Source: Fidelibacterota bacterium (lineage in GTDB: Bacteria; Fidelibacterota; Marinisomatia; Marinisomatales; Marinisomataceae). From it: a DNA stretch of 64,000 nucleotides. Below are positions 61,083-64,000 of this stretch, piece by piece. The position numbers and the translations under genes were made by a program. Location: contig JADHQL010000001.1 of NCBI GenBank assembly GCA_016777965.1, forward strand, positions 1 to 64,000, given 5' to 3'. The notes beneath the pieces were generated by a model. It had not been told where the DNA came from. It saw nothing but the letters and a program-made list of their open reading frames with translations, and made no database searches. Every line of letters begins with the position of its first letter. Positions within the stretch are counted from its first letter, which is position 1.

Positions 61083-61678
61083 CTTAATTTTACCCTTCCT
61101 GAAATGGCAGAAGAAATAGTTTTGTCGTCAATATATTCCAAATTACTACCAACCGGCAAACCAACAGCAAGGCGTGATAGTTCAATGTTCTTATCTTTTA
61201 AAATTTTTTCAAGATAAAGCGCAGTGGCATTTCCAGAAGTGCTAGGATTGGTTGCAATAATAACTTCTTTTAATCCTGAATTAATTCTTTTTAAAAGCTT
61301 GTCAAAAGATAGATCTGACGGACCAATACCATCTAATGGGGAAATAGCTCCGCCAAGTACATGATACAACCCATCAAAACTATTGGTGTTTTCAATTTTA
61401 ATAACATCTTCCATATTTTCAACTACACACAAAATTTCAGAATTTCTAGACTCACTGCTCAATGGAGATTCTTCGCCTTTAAGCAACAACATTCCTGTAT
61501 CCGGACAAATATCAAGCTTTTCATCAACCTCTTTTAAGGCACTAATCAAATTCTTGCCTAATGACTTTTCGGACTTTACTATGAAATATGCTATTCTTTC
61601 TGCTCCTTTTCTTCCAACTCCAGGAAACTTCGTCAAAGACTCAATTAATATTTCAATATATTTAGTAGCATTTGCCAT
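61079..61678 (-). CDS. recR: Recombination protein RecR
   Basis: LTKFPGVGRKGAERIAYFI, YHVLGGAISPLDGIGP, TNPSTSGNATALYL. Confidence 0.95.
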   Translation of the reverse strand: MANATKYIEILIESLTKFPGVGRKGAERIAYFIVKSEKSLGKNLISALKEVDEKLDICPDTGMLLLKGEESPLSSESRNSEILCVVENMEDVIKIENTNSFDGLYHVLGGAISPLDGIGPSDLSFDKLLKRINSGLKEVIIATNPSTSGNATALYLEKILKDKNIELSRLAVGLPVGSNLEYIDDKTISSAISGRVKLS

Positions 61679-61992
61679 TAAAATCCTGGTAATCCATCAG
61701 TTAAACCACCAGTTACAGCTTTTAATTTCTTAGCTGATGTATCTTTAGCATCTTCAAGTGCCTTATTAACAGCAACCTTTATTGCATTTTCAATTACATA
61801 GGCTTCGCTACTTAAAAGCGTTTCATCTATTTCTACATTTTGAGTTTTCATATCTGCTGTCATCGTAACCTTACATGCACCATTAGCAGATACTCCCTCT
61901 ACCTGAATACTCTCCAACTCTTTCTTAATTTTCTTCATTTGAGATTTCATATTTTGCGCTTGTTTAAGCATTTCTTTCATATTTCCAAACAT
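61678..61992 (-). CDS. ybaB: YbaB/EbfC nucleoid-associated protein
   Basis: MKEMLKQAQNMKSQMKKIKKELESIQVEGVSANGACKVTM; dnaX-ybaB-recR order. Confidence 0.93.
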   Translation of the reverse strand: MFGNMKEMLKQAQNMKSQMKKIKKELESIQVEGVSANGACKVTMTADMKTQNVEIDETLLSSEAYVIENAIKVAVNKALEDAKDTSAKKLKAVTGGLTDGLPGF

Positions 61993-63542
61993 TATAACAT
62001 ATCCTTTCCATCAAATAGAGATACAATATCATCTTCATTAACTTTTTCATCTTTTTTATCTTCAATTTTTACAACCTCAGTATCAACAATCAAACTAACA
62101 TTAACATTGGAACCATACTTTTCATCAATAATTAACTTTACAAGCTCCAAGCCTTCCTTTAATAGCTTTTGATTAAATTCTGAACTATCATAAGAAATCA
62201 CCTCAAGATTACTACCTTTTAAGTTTCCAAGAATGCATCCAGATAACTGCGCTCCGATTGATCCTCTTTTTTTTGAAACTTCTTTAACAATTTGATTCCA
62301 ATTATTTTTCAACAATTCTTCACTTAAATCTATTTTTTTCTCTTTTTTTGTAGAGGTTGCATCAGGGGTATTATTTACTGTTTTTTCTTTTAGAGTTTCT
62401 ACCTGCTGTTGCTGAATAATTTCTTTTTTTAAAAATTCTTCAATATCAACGCTTGAATCAAACTCTAAGAGCTTGATTAAGTTCATTTCTAATAACAAAT
62501 ATTGATCAGAGTATTGTCGTATTGAAGCATAAAGTGTTGATAGATTATTAGACAGTCTAATTATATCTTTGTGACTCCAATTGTAACTTAATTGATTATA
62601 TTTTTTAGAAAGTTCAGAATCTACGCCAGCAAGCTTTAATCCGTTTTTAAAATTCAAAACTGATAGATTTCTGAAATGCAAAATTAAATCTTTTAATAAA
62701 TCTTCAACTATATAACCTTTATTCCTAATAACCTCTAAATCAGCAAGAAGCTTATCTCCATCTCTATCATGTAAAGCATCAGAGATACTAAACAAAATTT
62801 CATAAGGAACTACTCCAAGTAAATCCTGTACTATATCAAAAGTGATGTCATTTCCTAGCACAAGGACTTGATCTAAGTAACTTAATGCATCTCGCATACT
62901 TCCTTCTGATTTTGAAGCAATCATTGATAATGACTTTTCATCAATTGACTGGTTTTCACTTTTCGCAATATATTTTAATCTTTCACTTATTGTTTTGTTT
63001 GAAAGTGGTAAAAAATCAAATCTTTGACATCTTGAAATAATCGTTTGTGGAACTTTATGTATATCTGTAGTTGCCAGAATAAATTTTACATGATGAGGAG
63101 GTTCTTCCAATGTCTTTAATAAAGCATTAAATGCCTGCGTAGTAAGCATATGAACCTCATCAATGATGATAACCTTAAACTTTCCAGAAACAGGCATAAA
63201 TTTGATATTTTCTCGCAATTCACGCATTTCGTCAATTCCTCTATTGGAGGCTCCATCAATCTCAATCACATCCATAGATTTTCCATCAATAATATCCAAA
63301 ACTGATTCAGATTTTAAATCATATTCTGTAGTTGGTGTATCTGCACCATTTAAAGACATAGCTACTAGACGAGCTGTTGTTGTTTTACCTACTCCTCTTG
63401 GTCCAGCAAATAAAAATGCTTGGGCGATACGATTTTTTTCAAAAGCCTTTTGGAGTGTAGTGGTAATATGCTCTTGACCAACAACATCTTTGAATTGTTT
63501 TGGACGCCATTTAAGAGCTAAAACTTGGTAATTTTCTGACAA
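61992..63542 (-). CDS. dnaX: DNA polymerase III subunit gamma/tau
   Basis: LALKWRPKQFKDVVGQEHI, FAGPRGVGKTTTARLVA, DEVHMLTTQAFNALLKTLEEPP. Confidence 0.97.
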   Translation of the reverse strand: MSENYQVLALKWRPKQFKDVVGQEHITTTLQKAFEKNRIAQAFLFAGPRGVGKTTTARLVAMSLNGADTPTTEYDLKSESVLDIIDGKSMDVIEIDGASNRGIDEMRELRENIKFMPVSGKFKVIIIDEVHMLTTQAFNALLKTLEEPPHHVKFILATTDIHKVPQTIISRCQRFDFLPLSNKTISERLKYIAKSENQSIDEKSLSMIASKSEGSMRDALSYLDQVLVLGNDITFDIVQDLLGVVPYEILFSISDALHDRDGDKLLADLEVIRNKGYIVEDLLKDLILHFRNLSVLNFKNGLKLAGVDSELSKKYNQLSYNWSHKDIIRLSNNLSTLYASIRQYSDQYLLLEMNLIKLLEFDSSVDIEEFLKKEIIQQQQVETLKEKTVNNTPDATSTKKEKKIDLSEELLKNNWNQIVKEVSKKRGSIGAQLSGCILGNLKGSNLEVISYDSSEFNQKLLKEGLELVKLIIDEKYGSNVNVSLIVDTEVVKIEDKKDEKVNEDDIVSLFDGKDML

Positions 63543-63580
63543 TTTATTTCCTTTATTTTTAGAATTTAATCAAACATATT

Positions 63581-63621
63581 AAAAGAGCGTAGAAATATAA
63601 AAAAACTCTACGCTCTTTTTT
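63581..63621 (-). terminator. Intrinsic terminator downstream of the cupin gene
   Basis: AAAAGAGCGTAGA-...-TCTACGCTCTTTT, T-rich on minus strand. Confidence 0.85.
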
Positions 63622-63638
63622 AATAAGTTAAACTGTAT

Positions 63639-63998
63639 CTATTTAGCATATGATTGAGCTGTGGATGAATCAAACTCAAAACATACAGCCTCCTCATCAC
63701 CATTAACCTGTGCAGTATGGCCTGGAAGAATTTGATATGCATCTCCAGCTTCAAATGTCTCTTCTGAATTATCGTCACCAAAAATAGTCAAACTTCCTTT
63801 AATAACGAGCCCTAAATGAGGTGCTTGACAAGTTTTAGTACCTGCTATTGGACCTACACTTTCTGTCCATTTCCATCCAGGTTGCAAAGTAAATCTTCCT
63901 ACTGTTCCAGCAGGAAAATTTAACAACTCAATCCTTGCTTTATCTGGCTCTCTTAATTCATCAAACTCATTAAAGTTTTTCTTATTTACTATTGCCAT
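63639..63998 (-). CDS. Cupin-domain protein
   Basis: PAGTVGRFTLQPGWKWTESVGPIAGTKTCQAPHLGLVIKGSLTIFGDDNSEETFEAGDAYQILPGH. Confidence 0.82.
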   Translation of the reverse strand: MAIVNKKNFNEFDELREPDKARIELLNFPAGTVGRFTLQPGWKWTESVGPIAGTKTCQAPHLGLVIKGSLTIFGDDNSEETFEAGDAYQILPGHTAQVNGDEEAVCFEFDSSTAQSYAK

Positions 63999-64000
63999 TT

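Noticed and set aside
61383-61733. 116-aa + ORF
   Set aside because: Antisense to recR with no recognisable domain.
62333-62339. Second A7 run in dnaX as an independent -1 slippery site
   Set aside because: Phase is G AAA AAA A, not X XXY YYZ; kept only as supporting context for the first A7.

Overview
AT-rich bacterial chromosome segment, densely packed with housekeeping genes. Gene content and the T9SS-type C-terminal domain suggest an FCB-group marine lineage, possibly SAR406/Marinimicrobia-like; this is inference only. I saw no CRISPR array, prophage, transposase or rRNA. There is one tRNA, tRNA-Leu(CAA). Recognisable blocks are thrS-infC-rpmI-rplT-pheS-pheT-zapA-folD (+), pnp-rpsO-ribF-truB-rbfA-infB-nusA (-), and dnaX-ybaB-recR-pgsA-pgpA-cinA-recA (-). 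Gene orientation flips near 34-35 kb: 34 of 38 CDSs to the left are on +, and 29 of 32 to the right are on -. A 28-bp dif-like XerC/XerD site (34345-34372) lies at that flip, so this may be a replication-terminus/replichore junction. Other main points: an in-frame A7 slippery site in dnaX where both shifted frames stop within a few codons (a gamma/tau arrangement); a CADD-like self-sacrificing pABA synthase fragment at the left edge that keeps the catalytic residue spacing; infC starting at AUU, which the ORF track truncates; a pair of Fur-like 7-1-7 operators before a FecA-like TonB receptor; and a small CDGSH/DoxX/glutaredoxin/HxlR redox island. I found no clear new defence or mobile system.
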